A stretch of DNA of 64,000 nt from Pseudolachnospira sp051055405. Its GTDB lineage: Bacteria > Bacillota > Clostridia > Lachnospirales > Lachnospiraceae. Made by a program: the position numbers and the translations under genes. The notes under the pieces are model-generated. The model did no database searches, was not told where the DNA came from, and saw nothing but the letters and a program-made list of their open reading frames with translations. Positions 1 through 8,472 of this stretch are shown piece by piece. The number at the start of each line of letters is the position of its first letter. Positions within the stretch are counted from its first letter, which is position 1. Location: the NCBI RefSeq assembly GCF_051055405.1, contig NZ_CP167068.1, forward strand, positions 434,001 through 498,000. Reading direction: 5' to 3'.

Positions 1-1
1 A

Positions 2-268
2 GACGAGTATGAGGTGCTCCGCTTGATTGACTGGCAGGGGCTGACCCAGGAAGAATGCGCGGCGCAGATGGAGATTGCGCGTACGACGGTTACCGGAATC
101 TATATGACGGCCCGGAGGAAACTGGCGGATGTCCTGGTGAACGGAAAGCGTCTTCGGATCGACGGCGGGGAGTTTGCTCTGTGTGAACACCGAACGGCAG
201 GATGTGGAGCTGGGCGGGCATGCCCTTGCTGCAAAATAAGAAAAAGTGAGGAACTGGAAGATGAGTGA
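2..268 (+). CDS. DUF134 family protein, C-terminal part (truncated by window edge)
   Basis: The window opens inside this gene; the readable part is about 88 residues. It contains a helix-turn-helix-like stretch (TQEECAAQMEIARTTVTGIY) near its start and ends with a Cys-rich tail (C..C...ACPCC). This is the pattern of the DUF134 family of predicted DNA-binding proteins, which are often encoded next to Mrp ATPases and NifX-like proteins. Its last codons overlap the start of the Mrp gene, so the two are probably translationally coupled. A role as regulator of the neighbouring metallocluster genes is inference from context only. Confidence 0.75.
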   Translation, partial: DEYEVLRLIDWQGLTQEECAAQMEIARTTVTGIYMTARRKLADVLVNGKRLRIDGGEFALCEHRTAGCGAGRACPCCKIRKSEELEDE

Positions 269-1112
269 AAATTGTAGCCATAATTGTAAAACCTGCGGAA
301 GCGACTGTTCCGAGCGGAAAGAACCGCAGAGTTTCCTGGAAAAACCCCATGAGATGTCTAAAATTCACCATGTGATCGCTGTCGTCAGCGGGAAGGGTGG
401 AGTAGGAAAATCCTTGGTAACGTCGATGATGGCTGTTTTGATGCAGAGAAAAGGTTATCATGCGGCGATTTTGGATGCGGATGTGACTGGCCCCTCGATT
501 CCAAAGGCATTTGGTATTCATGAGCGGGCGATGGCAAGCCCAGCCGGGATGCTTCCCGTGCCGACAAAGACTGGTATCGACGTTATGTCTTTGAATTTAC
601 TTTTGGACAGTGACACAGACCCGGTCGTTTGGCGCGGGCCGATGATTGCCGGCGCAGTAAAACAATTTTGGACAGACGTGATCTGGAAGGATGTCGATTA
701 TATGTTTGTGGATATGCCTCCGGGAACGGGCGATGTGCCGCTGACGGTGTTCCAGTCGATTCCAGTGGATGGGATTCTGGTGGTAGCGTCTCCCCAGGAA
801 TTGGTTTCTATGATTGTGGAAAAGGCTGTTAAGATGGCAGAGATGATGAAGATACCAGTATTGGGGCTGGTGGAGAACATGTCGTATTTCCAATGTCCGT
901 CCTGCGGGGAAAAGCACAATATTTTCGGGGAAAGCCATATTGAAGAGATTGCAGTCCGCTATGGCATCAGCCATGTGGCTAAATTACCGATGGAGCCGAA
1001 GATCGCGGCTCTCTGCGATGCTGGTAAGATTGAGGACGTGGAAGGCGAATGGCTGGATCATATGGCCGGCCATCTGGAATATTTGAATCAAAATAAGGAG
1101 GAAGAGAAATGA
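261..1112 (+). CDS. mrp: Mrp/NBP35-type P-loop ATPase, iron-sulfur carrier
   Basis: A 283-residue cytosolic ATPase of the Mrp/ApbC/NBP35 family, thought to bind and transfer Fe-S clusters to apoproteins. The N-terminus carries a Cys-rich stretch (CSHNCKTCGSDC), followed by the deviant Walker A motif GKGGVGKS near residue 45, a Walker B-like region ending DMPPGTGD, and the C-terminal CPSC pair that holds a bridging cluster in this family. The ATG at 261 is preferred over the in-frame GTG at 246 because it follows a purine-rich ribosome site and gives the usual N-terminal Cys motif. It overlaps the upstream DUF134 gene by 8 bases, and its stop overlaps the start of the NifX-like gene. Confidence 0.92.
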   Translation: MSENCSHNCKTCGSDCSERKEPQSFLEKPHEMSKIHHVIAVVSGKGGVGKSLVTSMMAVLMQRKGYHAAILDADVTGPSIPKAFGIHERAMASPAGMLPVPTKTGIDVMSLNLLLDSDTDPVVWRGPMIAGAVKQFWTDVIWKDVDYMFVDMPPGTGDVPLTVFQSIPVDGILVVASPQELVSMIVEKAVKMAEMMKIPVLGLVENMSYFQCPSCGEKHNIFGESHIEEIAVRYGISHVAKLPMEPKIAALCDAGKIEDVEGEWLDHMAGHLEYLNQNKEEEK

Positions 1113-1495
1113 AGATTGCAGTGACCTACGAAGAGGGACAGGTGTTTCAGCATTTTGGACACACGGAAGCTTTTAAAGTGTATGAAGTAGAAGCGGGGAA
1201 GGTCGTATCTTCCGAAGTAATCGGAACCGAAGGAAACGGACATGGCGCTTTGGCCGGATTCCTTGCGGAAAAAGGGGTAAGCGTGTTGATCTGCGGCGGT
1301 CTGGGAGGCGGCGCGCGTATGGCGTTGGCGGAAGCCGGCATTGAGCTTTATCCTGGTGTCAGCGGCAGTGCAGACGCTGCGGTGGAAGCTCTGCTTCAGG
1401 GAGATTTGAATTTTGATCCGAATACGACCTGTCATCATCACGACCATGAGCATGGAGAAGGTGGATCCTGCGGCAATCATGGCTGCCATCATTAA
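1109..1495 (+). CDS. NifX/NifB C-terminal-like (dinitrogenase Fe-Mo cofactor family) protein
   Basis: A 128-residue protein with the small ribonuclease H-like fold of the NifX/NifB-C family, which binds metalloclusters or their precursors. Signature features are the start MKIAVTYEEGQVFQHFGHTEAF, with its conserved HFG-H, and the central glycine-rich LICGGLGGGARMAL. The C-terminus is His/Cys-rich (HHHDHEHGEGGSCGNHGCHH), suggesting metal binding. It overlaps mrp by an ATGA junction, so DUF134, mrp and this gene form one operon. No nitrogenase genes are visible, so a general cluster-handling role is more likely than FeMo-cofactor synthesis. Confidence 0.88.
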   Translation: MKIAVTYEEGQVFQHFGHTEAFKVYEVEAGKVVSSEVIGTEGNGHGALAGFLAEKGVSVLICGGLGGGARMALAEAGIELYPGVSGSADAAVEALLQGDLNFDPNTTCHHHDHEHGEGGSCGNHGCHH

Positions 1496-1524
1496 GACGG
1501 CTTTGACGTCTCATTGAGATATTT

Positions 1525-1571
1525 ATATTTGAAAAGAGATGTGGCCAAAGGCTGCATCTCTTTTCAAATAT
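1525..1571 (+). terminator. Strong hairpin downstream of the Mrp operon
   Basis: Perfect 17-bp inverted repeat (arms 1525-1541 and 1555-1571) around a short loop containing TGGCCAAAGGC. The 3' arm is T-rich, so it can terminate the Mrp operon transcript. The same loop sequence recurs in the terminator at 2668-2696. Confidence 0.7.
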
Positions 1572-1573
1572 AG

Positions 1574-1628
1574 GATTCAGGTGTAAAAAGGCCGCTTTTT
1601 TATACAGGGGCCCTTTTACACCTGAATC
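1574..1628. repeat. Short palindromic element, GATTCAGGTGT family
   Basis: Near-perfect inverted repeat: GATTCAGGTGTAAAA at 1574-1588 faces TTTTACACCTGAATC at 1614-1628, with GGCC/GGGCCC in the centre. The ends match those of the much longer hairpin at 50479-50722. It may be an internally deleted member of the same family. Confidence 0.6.
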
Positions 1629-1652
1629 TATATAGGAAAGTATAGTCTATAG

Positions 1653-1681
1653 TTGACAAGAGCAGCGATTCGGAATAGGAT
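1653..1681 (+). promoter_or_regulatory. Sigma-A-type promoter of the CDF transporter gene
   Basis: TTGACA at 1653-1658, a 17-bp spacer and TAGGAT at 1676-1681. It lies 65 bases before the chosen start of the transporter gene. Confidence 0.6.
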
Positions 1682-1745
1682 AGAAAGAACAAAAACGGGA
1701 GCGTTTGGGGAGAAGGCGTGTTCCTGTTTCCGAAGGAGTTTTCAA

Positions 1746-2639
1746 ATGAAGAAGAGAACAGATAGGAGTTCCCTGGAAATGAAACTGGCCATGCGGGTAT
1801 CCACGGTGAGTATCGTTGGCAATCTGCTGCTGTCAGTGGGAAAGCTGGCGGCTGGCCTTTTGGCTCATTCCGGGGCGATGGTTTCCGACGCCGTTCACTC
1901 GGCTTCGGATGTGTTTAGTACTCTGATTGTAATTTTAGGTTTTAAACTGTCCAGGAAAAAAGCAGATGAAGATCATCCCTACGGCCATGAACGTCTGGAA
2001 TGTGTAGCTGCTATTTTGCTGGCGGTGGCGCTTTTTGCTACTGGAATCGGGATTGGCTGGAAGGGTTTATCTACGATTCTTAGCAAAGATTACAGCAATT
2101 TGGCAGTGCCAGGGGCTTTGGCGTTGGCGGCGGCAGTTTTGTCCATTGTGGTGAAAGAGTGGATGTACTGGTATACCCGGAGAGCGGCCAAAAAAATTCA
2201 TTCCGACGCCTTGATGGCGGACGCTTGGCATCACCGTTCCGATGCGCTTTCATCCGTCGGCGCGCTTGTGGGTATTGCAGGAGCGCGGATGGGGTATCCC
2301 ATTATGGACTCGGTGGCCAGCGTGGTAATCTGCATTTTCATTTTTAAGGTGGCGATAGATGTCTTTCATGGCGCCATTGATAAGATGGTGGATAAATCCT
2401 GCAGTCCGGAGAGTGAAGCCAGGATGCGCTATGTGATTGAGACACAAAAGGGGGTCCTGGGAGTGGATTCTTTAAAAACGAGGGTCTTTGGCACAAGATA
2501 TTATGTGGATGTGGAGATCGCTGCAGATGGAAATCTGACCTTGCGGGAGGGACATGAAATCGCCGAACGTGTGCATGAAGCGATTGAAAATCAGTTTGAT
2601 ATGGTAAAACACTGTATGGTTCATGTAAATCCCAGGTAA
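1746..2639 (+). CDS. Cation diffusion facilitator (CDF) family transporter
   Basis: A 297-residue membrane protein of the CDF family, which exports divalent metal ions (Zn, Fe, Mn or Co) in exchange for protons. About six membrane segments span residues 15-205. The metal-site motif HxxxD occurs in the second segment region (SDAVHSASDV, around residue 43) and again in the fifth (DAWHHRSDALSS, around residue 160). A cytoplasmic C-terminal domain of about 80 residues follows (VRVFGTRYYVDVEI-like fold, here KTRVFGTRYYVDVEI). The ATG at 1746 is chosen because GGAG lies 8 bases upstream; an earlier in-frame start at 1653 falls on the predicted promoter. The substrate cannot be fixed from sequence. 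It stands alone between two terminators. Confidence 0.93.
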   Translation: MKKRTDRSSLEMKLAMRVSTVSIVGNLLLSVGKLAAGLLAHSGAMVSDAVHSASDVFSTLIVILGFKLSRKKADEDHPYGHERLECVAAILLAVALFATGIGIGWKGLSTILSKDYSNLAVPGALALAAAVLSIVVKEWMYWYTRRAAKKIHSDALMADAWHHRSDALSSVGALVGIAGARMGYPIMDSVASVVICIFIFKVAIDVFHGAIDKMVDKSCSPESEARMRYVIETQKGVLGVDSLKTRVFGTRYYVDVEIAADGNLTLREGHEIAERVHEAIENQFDMVKHCMVHVNPR

Positions 2640-2667
2640 AGAACAGTCGTATATTTGGAAATTTAGA

Positions 2668-2696
2668 AAAAGCTGTGGCCAAAGGCTGCAGCTTTT
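2668..2696 (+). terminator. Terminator of the CDF gene
   Basis: Arms AAAAGCTG (2668-2675) and CAGCTTTT (2689-2696) enclose TGGCCAAAGGC, the same loop core as the hairpin at 1525-1571. Confidence 0.65.
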
Positions 2697-2755
2697 GTGG
2701 CTCCTTTCTCTTTTGGGTCATATAATAACAAGAACCAACGAAAAAGGAGTAGTTT

Positions 2756-3601
2756 ATGACGAATCAAGAAAAGCGGCAGAAAATTGCCGATGCGGTGATC
2801 AGCCGGGAAGGGAAAAATAAGTATACCCAGACCGCAAAACGCGATCGAGTGGCATCCGGCTGGTCCGACTGCAGTTCTTTGACCCACTGGGCGCACAAAA
2901 CAGCCATTGGTGTGGATATTGGAGACGACACCGCGGCTCAGATCGTAAGCGACAATCTAACTACTGTAAACGTAGAAATTCGGGACGGCGTACCGGATGA
3001 AAGCGCATTGCTGGTCGGAGATTTACTGTTTTTCCGCGGCAGAAGCTTAAGCCGGAAGCCGTATCAATATGTGGGCCATGTGGAAACCTATGTCGGAAAC
3101 GGAGAAACCTCCGGACACGGCAGCGGCGTCGGCCCTACCAGAAAAAATATGGCGGATTACTGCCGCGAACGGCAGGCATCCTCATCGCCGGTGCCAGCGG
3201 GAAATCGCGGTCTGATCTGCGTCCGCCGGGCGGTACCGCTTTCACCGGAAGAAGAACAAGGACAGAAAGGAGACTGGGACGGAGTGAATACAGAACAATT
3301 TGTAAAGGACCTTTATGTGGAGCTTCTTGGCCGGTATCCGGATACTGGCGGCTTGAAAGACTGGGTCAATAGGATTGCTGAAGGAGCAAACTTCCGGGAG
3401 GTCTATGAAGGAATCGGAAACTCGGAGGAAGGGCGCAAATATTTTGTCCGCGAACTTTATCTCCATCTTCTTAAGCGAGAGCCGGACGAGGACGGCTTAA
3501 AGAACTGGACCGCCGCATTAGCGGGAGGAGCCAGCAAATCTCAGGTGTACCAGGACTTTTTAAACAGTGAAGAATACCAGAAGAAAAACAAAAAATCATA
3601 A
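2756..3601 (+). CDS. NlpC/P60-like protein with two DUF4214 repeats
   Basis: A 281-residue protein. The N-terminal 165 residues look like an NlpC/P60-type cysteine peptidase or amidase: a candidate nucleophile in SDCSSLTHWAHK (near residue 39), a candidate base in YVGHVETYVGNG (near residue 103) and a following GHGSGVGPT. The C-terminal part holds two DUF4214-type repeats (FVKDLYVELLGRYPDTGG and FVRELYLHLLKREPDEDG) followed by SEEG/SEEY boundaries. No signal peptide is visible, so it may act in the cytoplasm or leave by lysis, unlike the signal-bearing DUF4214 protein at 19722. A typical AAAAAGGAG site precedes the ATG. The real substrate is unknown. Confidence 0.75.
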   Translation: MTNQEKRQKIADAVISREGKNKYTQTAKRDRVASGWSDCSSLTHWAHKTAIGVDIGDDTAAQIVSDNLTTVNVEIRDGVPDESALLVGDLLFFRGRSLSRKPYQYVGHVETYVGNGETSGHGSGVGPTRKNMADYCRERQASSSPVPAGNRGLICVRRAVPLSPEEEQGQKGDWDGVNTEQFVKDLYVELLGRYPDTGGLKDWVNRIAEGANFREVYEGIGNSEEGRKYFVRELYLHLLKREPDEDGLKNWTAALAGGASKSQVYQDFLNSEEYQKKNKKS

Positions 3602-3621
3602 AAAATGAAATCTGCTTTGCG

Positions 3622-3650
3622 AGGGCCCTCCATCGAAGGGCCCTTTTTTA
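3622..3650 (+). terminator. Terminator after the DUF4214 gene
   Basis: AGGGCCC and AGGGCCCT arms around TCCATCGA, followed by a T-run and TTCTATAGGAAATTC, a motif that recurs after several terminators here. Confidence 0.75.
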
Positions 3651-3821
3651 TTCTATAGGAAATTCTTTATTCTCTCACGAATTCGCTTATTTTTACGGAA
3701 AAATGCAATTACCTTTTCCGGCGCCGGGACAACATCGCTATTCAGGTTTGAAAGGCTTGAATTATCTGGAAAAAGCGCGGAATCCTTAGGAAAAAAAGAT
3801 GTCGAAAGCGTAAAAAAAGAA

Positions 3822-3850
3822 GTGACAAGGAAAAAGGAAGATGCTATACT
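3822..3850 (+). promoter_or_regulatory. Sigma-A-type promoter of carB
   Basis: GTGACA at 3822-3827, a 17-bp spacer and TATACT at 3845-3850. The leader to the ATG at 3888 is only about 30 bases, so there is no room for a PyrR-type attenuator. Confidence 0.6.
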
Positions 3851-3887
3851 ATAGGACGAGTAAAAATACAGTTCTGGAGGGAGATCA

Positions 3888-6800
3888 ATGGGAAAGAGAA
3901 CAGACATACATAAAGTCATGATTATCGGCTCGGGCCCGATTATCATTGGACAGGCGTGTGAGTTTGACTATTCAGGTACGCAGGCCTGTAAAGCGCTGCG
4001 CTCCCTGGGCTATCAGATTATTCTGGTGAATTCCAATCCGGCCACGATTATGACCGATCCGGGAATCGCCGATGTGACTTATATTGAACCGCTGAACGTA
4101 GAGCGGTTGGAGCAGATCATTGCAAAGGAGAGACCGGACGCGCTGCTGCCGAATCTGGGCGGACAATCGGGATTGAATCTTTGCTCGGAGTTAAACAGCA
4201 AAGGAATTTTGGACAAATACAACGTAAAGGTCATCGGCGTTCAGGTAGATGCCATTGAACGCGGGGAGGACCGGATCGAGTTTAAAAATACCATGAATAA
4301 GCTGGGCATCGAGATGGCTCGCAGCGAAGTGGCCTACACGGTGGAGGATGCGCTGGCGATTGCTGATAAGCTGGGTTATCCGGTGGTGCTCCGTCCGGCC
4401 TATACCATGGGCGGCGCCGGCGGCGGATTGGTATATAATAAGGAAGAACTGACCACGGTCGTCACCCGCGGCTTGCAGGCAAGTCTGGTGGGGCAGGTTC
4501 TGGTAGAAGAGTCGATTCTTGGCTGGGAGGAACTGGAACTGGAAGTTGTTCGCGATGCCAAGGGGCAGATGATTACCGTCTGCTTTATCGAAAATATTGA
4601 TCCGCTGGGTGTTCATACCGGAGATTCTTTCTGTTCGGCTCCGATGCTGACGATTTCTGAGGAGACTCAGAAACGTTTGCAGGAACAGGCGTATCGGATT
4701 GTCAATGAGGTGCAAGTCATTGGCGGAACGAACGTACAGTTTGCTCACGATCCGGTCAGCGACCGCGTGGTTGTCATTGAAATCAATCCCAGAACTTCCC
4801 GTTCTTCTGCCCTTGCCTCAAAGGCGACTGGTTTCCCGATCGCCCTGGTATCCGCGATGCTGGCGGCCGGGTTGACTTTGGACGAGATTCCGTGCGGGAA
4901 ATATGGAACTTTGGATCAGTATGTTCCGGGCGGAGACTATATTGTTATTAAATTTGCCCGCTGGGCTTTTGAAAAATTCAAAGGCGTGGAAGATAAGCTG
5001 GGTACTCAGATGCGGGCTGTCGGCGAAGTGATGAGCATCGGGAAAACCTATAAGGAGGCGTTCCAGAAAGCAATCCGCAGCTTGGAGATTGGCCGTTCTG
5101 GCTTGGGATTTGTGAAAGACTTCCGCGAAAAGACCAAGGAAGAACTGTTAAAAATGCTGGCGGTGCCCACCAGTGAGCGTCAGTTTATCATGTATGAGGC
5201 GCTGCGCAAGGGCGCGACCGTCGACGAGCTGTTTGAACTGACGAAGATCAAACACTATTTCATCGAGCAGATGAAGGAATTGGTGGAAGAAGAGGAAGAG
5301 ATTCTAAAGCACAAGGGACAGATGCTTCCCGACGAACTGCTGACCCAGGCTAAGAAGGACGGTTTTGCGGATAAATACCTGGCGAAGCTTCTGGAACGGA
5401 GCGAAGGGGAAATTCGAGAGCGGCGTCTTGCGATCGGCGTAAAGGAGGCATGGGAAGGCGTTCATGTCAGCGGTACTAAAGACAACGCTTACTACTATTC
5501 CACCTATAATCTGAAAGAGGACAAGAGCCCGGTTAACAATGACCGCCAGAAGATCATGATCCTCGGCGGAGGCCCCAACCGGATTGGTCAGGGAATCGAG
5601 TTTGACTACTGCTGCGTTCATGCGGCGCTGGCGTTAAAGGATCTGGGCTTTGAGACAATTATTGTCAACTGTAATCCGGAGACAGTATCCACGGATTATG
5701 ATACTTCCGATAAGCTGTATTTTGAGCCCTTGACCTTGGAGGATGTGCTGAGCATCCATGAGAAAGAGAAGCCTGCCGGCGTGATCGCCCAGTTTGGCGG
5801 CCAGACCCCTCTAAACTTAGCTGCGGATCTGGAAAAGGCCGGCGTGAAGATCTTAGGAACTTCGCCGAAGATTATCGATTTGGCGGAAGACCGCGATCAT
5901 TTCCGTGCGATGATGGATCGCCTGGAGATCCCGATGCCGGAGTCTGGTATGGCGGTGACTGTGGAAGACGCTTTGGAGATTGCGGACAGAATCGGCTATC
6001 CGGTAATGGTTCGCCCGTCTTATGTATTGGGCGGACGGGGCATGGAAGTGGTTCACGATGCGGAAAGCCTGGTTGGCTATATGCAGGCGGCAGTAGGGGT
6101 CACTCCGGATCGTCCGATCCTGATCGACCGGTTCCTGCATCACGCCATGGAATGCGAAGCCGACGCGATTGCCGACGGGACCCATGCCTTTGTTCCAGCA
6201 GTCATGGAGCATATCGAGCTGGCCGGCGTCCATTCGGGAGATTCGGCTTGCATGATTCCGTCCCAGCATATCAGCGAGGAAAACTTAAAGACCATTAAAG
6301 AATATACCAAGAAGATTGCGGAGGAGATGCACGTCTGCGGACTGATGAATATGCAGTACGCAATTGAAGACGATAAAGTATTTGTATTGGAGGCGAATCC
6401 CCGCGCATCCCGGACCGTGCCGCTGGTTTCTAAGGTCTGCAATATTCAGATGGTGCGCCTGGCAACGCAGATTATTACGGGCGATTTGACTGGAAAGCCG
6501 TCGCCGGTACTGGAATTAAAGGAAAAGAAGTTCAAACATTGCGGCGTGAAGGAATCGGTGTTCCCGTTCAATATGTTCCCGGAGGTGGACCCGGTATTAG
6601 GGCCGGAGATGCGTTCCACCGGAGAGGTACTGGGATTGGCGCCGAACTTTGGCGAGGCTTTCTACAAAGCGGAAGAAGCAACCCAGACCAAGCTTCCTCT
6701 GTCTGGTACGGTGCTCATCAGCGTCAGCGATAAGGATAAGCAGGAGGCTGTCCAGGTGGCGAAGGAATTCCATGAGGCAGGTTTCCGCATTGTGGCCACC

Positions 6801-7112
6801 GGCCGCACCTGCGATATGATTCAGGCGGCGGGTATCCCGGCCGAAAAGATCAAAAAGCTTTACCAGGGCCGGCCGAATATTTTGGATGCCATCAAAAACG
6901 GAGAAATTCAGATGGTCATCAATACGCCGGTTGGAAAAGAGGGCGAGCATGACGATAGTTATATTCGGAAAGCGGCGATCAAAGCGCGCATTTCTTATAT
7001 GACTACCATGGCTGCCGCGGCGGCTTCGGTCAGCGGAATCCGCGCCGTGCAGAGAGACGGCCAGATCGGTGTAAAATCCTTGCAGCAGATTCACAGTGAA
7101 ATTGAAGAGTAA
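3888..7112 (+). CDS. carB: Carbamoyl-phosphate synthase large subunit
   Basis: A 1074-residue protein of normal CarB length. It makes carbamoyl phosphate from bicarbonate, ATP and ammonia for arginine and pyrimidine synthesis, the ammonia normally coming from the small subunit CarA. Two homologous ATP-grasp halves are visible: the first opens MIIGSGPIIIGQACEFDYSG, the second MILGGGPNRIGQGIEFDYCC near residue 555, and each half has its metal-binding NPR motif (EINPRTSRSSAL and EANPRASRTVPL). Residues from about 930 form the MGS-like regulatory domain (VLISVSDKDK, VATGRTCDMI). No carA gene lies beside it, and it is transcribed alone between its own promoter and terminator, so the small subunit must be encoded elsewhere or this copy uses free ammonia. 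Confidence 0.95.
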   Translation: MGKRTDIHKVMIIGSGPIIIGQACEFDYSGTQACKALRSLGYQIILVNSNPATIMTDPGIADVTYIEPLNVERLEQIIAKERPDALLPNLGGQSGLNLCSELNSKGILDKYNVKVIGVQVDAIERGEDRIEFKNTMNKLGIEMARSEVAYTVEDALAIADKLGYPVVLRPAYTMGGAGGGLVYNKEELTTVVTRGLQASLVGQVLVEESILGWEELELEVVRDAKGQMITVCFIENIDPLGVHTGDSFCSAPMLTISEETQKRLQEQAYRIVNEVQVIGGTNVQFAHDPVSDRVVVIEINPRTSRSSALASKATGFPIALVSAMLAAGLTLDEIPCGKYGTLDQYVPGGDYIVIKFARWAFEKFKGVEDKLGTQMRAVGEVMSIGKTYKEAFQKAIRSLEIGRSGLGFVKDFREKTKEELLKMLAVPTSERQFIMYEALRKGATVDELFELTKIKHYFIEQMKELVEEEEEILKHKGQMLPDELLTQAKKDGFADKYLAKLLERSEGEIRERRLAIGVKEAWEGVHVSGTKDNAYYYSTYNLKEDKSPVNNDRQKIMILGGGPNRIGQGIEFDYCCVHAALALKDLGFETIIVNCNPETVSTDYDTSDKLYFEPLTLEDVLSIHEKEKPAGVIAQFGGQTPLNLAADLEKAGVKILGTSPKIIDLAEDRDHFRAMMDRLEIPMPESGMAVTVEDALEIADRIGYPVMVRPSYVLGGRGMEVVHDAESLVGYMQAAVGVTPDRPILIDRFLHHAMECEADAIADGTHAFVPAVMEHIELAGVHSGDSACMIPSQHISEENLKTIKEYTKKIAEEMHVCGLMNMQYAIEDDKVFVLEANPRASRTVPLVSKVCNIQMVRLATQIITGDLTGKPSPVLELKEKKFKHCGVKESVFPFNMFPEVDPVLGPEMRSTGEVLGLAPNFGEAFYKAEEATQTKLPLSGTVLISVSDKDKQEAVQVAKEFHEAGFRIVATGRTCDMIQAAGIPAEKIKKLYQGRPNILDAIKNGEIQMVINTPVGKEGEHDDSYIRKAAIKARISYMTTMAAAAASVSGIRAVQRDGQIGVKSLQQIHSEIEE

Positions 7113-7121
7113 GAGATAATG

Positions 7122-7165
7122 AAAAAGTGCGATACATTCGGTTTACCGGTTGTATCGCACTTTTT
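7122..7165 (+). terminator. Terminator of carB
   Basis: A perfect 15-bp inverted repeat (arms 7122-7136 and 7151-7165) ends in TTTTTT. It may also serve the convergent LysR gene. Confidence 0.85.
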
Positions 7166-7187
7166 TAATAGGAAATTCTCCTTTGTG

Positions 7188-8114
7188 TCAAGGGGAGGTG
7201 GAATCAGGAGATGGAAAATAATCCTGTACAAAATTCCAGAAATCAAGGGCTGCTTCCGACATCAGGGATTCCTTGCGGCGCATCAGAAAGATCTGGCGCG
7301 AGGTATTATAATTCTTGATATGAAATGTCCTGATATCCGGCGATAGTTGGCGGGCGACCCGCAGGCAGCATTCCGGCAGAATGCAGATGGCCTTTCCAGC
7401 GTCGACAAAGCGCATTTTGGTAATAAAATCTTCCGTACTGCAGAATATTTTTGGGGAATAGCCTGCCGCCCGGCAAAGTTTGTAGGTAATGTCAGAGTAA
7501 AAGATCGTTACATCCGGCATCTCAATAAAGAAATCATCTTTCAGTTCTTCCATCGAAAGTTCCGAAATATTTTCCGGATAGCGACGGTATCTGGGCGATA
7601 TGAGAATACAGTGCTGCTCCTCAAACAGAGGGTGGAAAAACCAGGCTTGTTCATTTTTACTCAGCATCGTGGCTTCACTTTGCGTGCCCAGCACAAAGTC
7701 GGTCTGCTCCGTCAAATTTTCATCTTTGTCCTGGGATTGTCCTACGGTTATTCTTATCTTGGGATTCAGTTCTGTATAGGCTAAAATACAGTCTGTAATA
7801 CAATCGGCAAAGGCATGGCAGACAATGCGGATTTCCCCGCAGGTATCATACTGAGCCTGTTTTATAATTCGGAAGCCGGAATGTAGGTTATCTAGAGCTT
7901 TTCTAGCATAGACCGCGAAGTTTTTTCCATAGTCATTCAGCTTGATCGCATTTCCATAGCGATCAAAAAGTTTCGTTCCTACTTCTTTTTCTAGATTAGC
8001 AATACTTTTGCTGAGCGCAGGCTGGGAGATTCCGATAAAAGCAGCGCTGCTCGACATGTGTTCCTGCTCAGATAGGACCAGGAAGTATTCCAACTGTTTC
8101 ATATCCATATCCAT
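7188..8114 (-). CDS. LysR-family transcriptional regulator
   Basis: A 308-residue regulator. The N-terminal winged helix-turn-helix is clear: MKQLEYFLVLSEQEHMSSSA, then AFIGISQPALSKSIANLEKEVG as the recognition region, ending KLFDRYGNAIKLNDYG. Residues 90-300 form the periplasmic-binding-like effector domain (EIRIVCHAFADCITDCILAY). A GGGAGG site precedes the ATG. It is convergent to carB and divergent from the alpha/beta hydrolase gene at 8473, with a repeat-rich 358-base gap between them. Control of the adjacent hydrolase genes is a reasonable guess; the effector is unknown. Confidence 0.92.
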   Translation of the reverse strand: MDMDMKQLEYFLVLSEQEHMSSSAAFIGISQPALSKSIANLEKEVGTKLFDRYGNAIKLNDYGKNFAVYARKALDNLHSGFRIIKQAQYDTCGEIRIVCHAFADCITDCILAYTELNPKIRITVGQSQDKDENLTEQTDFVLGTQSEATMLSKNEQAWFFHPLFEEQHCILISPRYRRYPENISELSMEELKDDFFIEMPDVTIFYSDITYKLCRAAGYSPKIFCSTEDFITKMRFVDAGKAICILPECCLRVARQLSPDIRTFHIKNYNTSRQIFLMRRKESLMSEAALDFWNFVQDYFPSPDSTSP

Positions 8115-8472
8115 TTACCCTCCCTTTCAGTATTCCCTTTTGTTATAGTATCATAAAAGACGGTTCATTGCCAGATAAAATGATAGCAGATATAATTTTA
8201 CTAGGAAAGCTCCGGACGGCGGCCATAAATGAGCCATGCTTGCATGAGCGAATTTATGGGCATCGGACGGGCAAAAAAGTATGAGCAAGGAGCCTGATAA
8301 GGCGGAATGCGAATACTTTTGACAGATGCGAGAGCGCGAAGCGCGCAGCAGCTGGCTTTCCTCTTGGGCACGCTTCTGCTCCGCAAGGTTTGAAGCAATA
8401 GGTTTCAGCTGCGAGAACGCGAGGCGTGCAGCAGCTGGCTTTCATTCGTAAAGGGAAAGGACGGGAGGAACG
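8115..8472. repeat. Intergenic region with palindromic and direct repeats
   Basis: No gene is seen here. It carries a cluster of repeats: a hairpin CCATAAAT...ATTTATGG near 8222-8260 with a CATGC/GCATG core, a second hairpin AAAAGTAT...ATACTTTT near 8275-8320, and two direct copies of a 34-base unit at 8327-8360 and 8410-8443. The copies differ at three positions and both end in GCAGCAGCTGGCTTTC. The region looks like a non-coding repeat island. The GGGAGG ribosome site of the next gene follows at its right end. Confidence 0.65.

Noticed and set aside
3800..3806. Spo0A box (TGTCGAA) upstream of carB
   Set aside because: A single seven-base match is expected several times by chance in 64 kb, and no second box or long-spacer promoter accompanies it.
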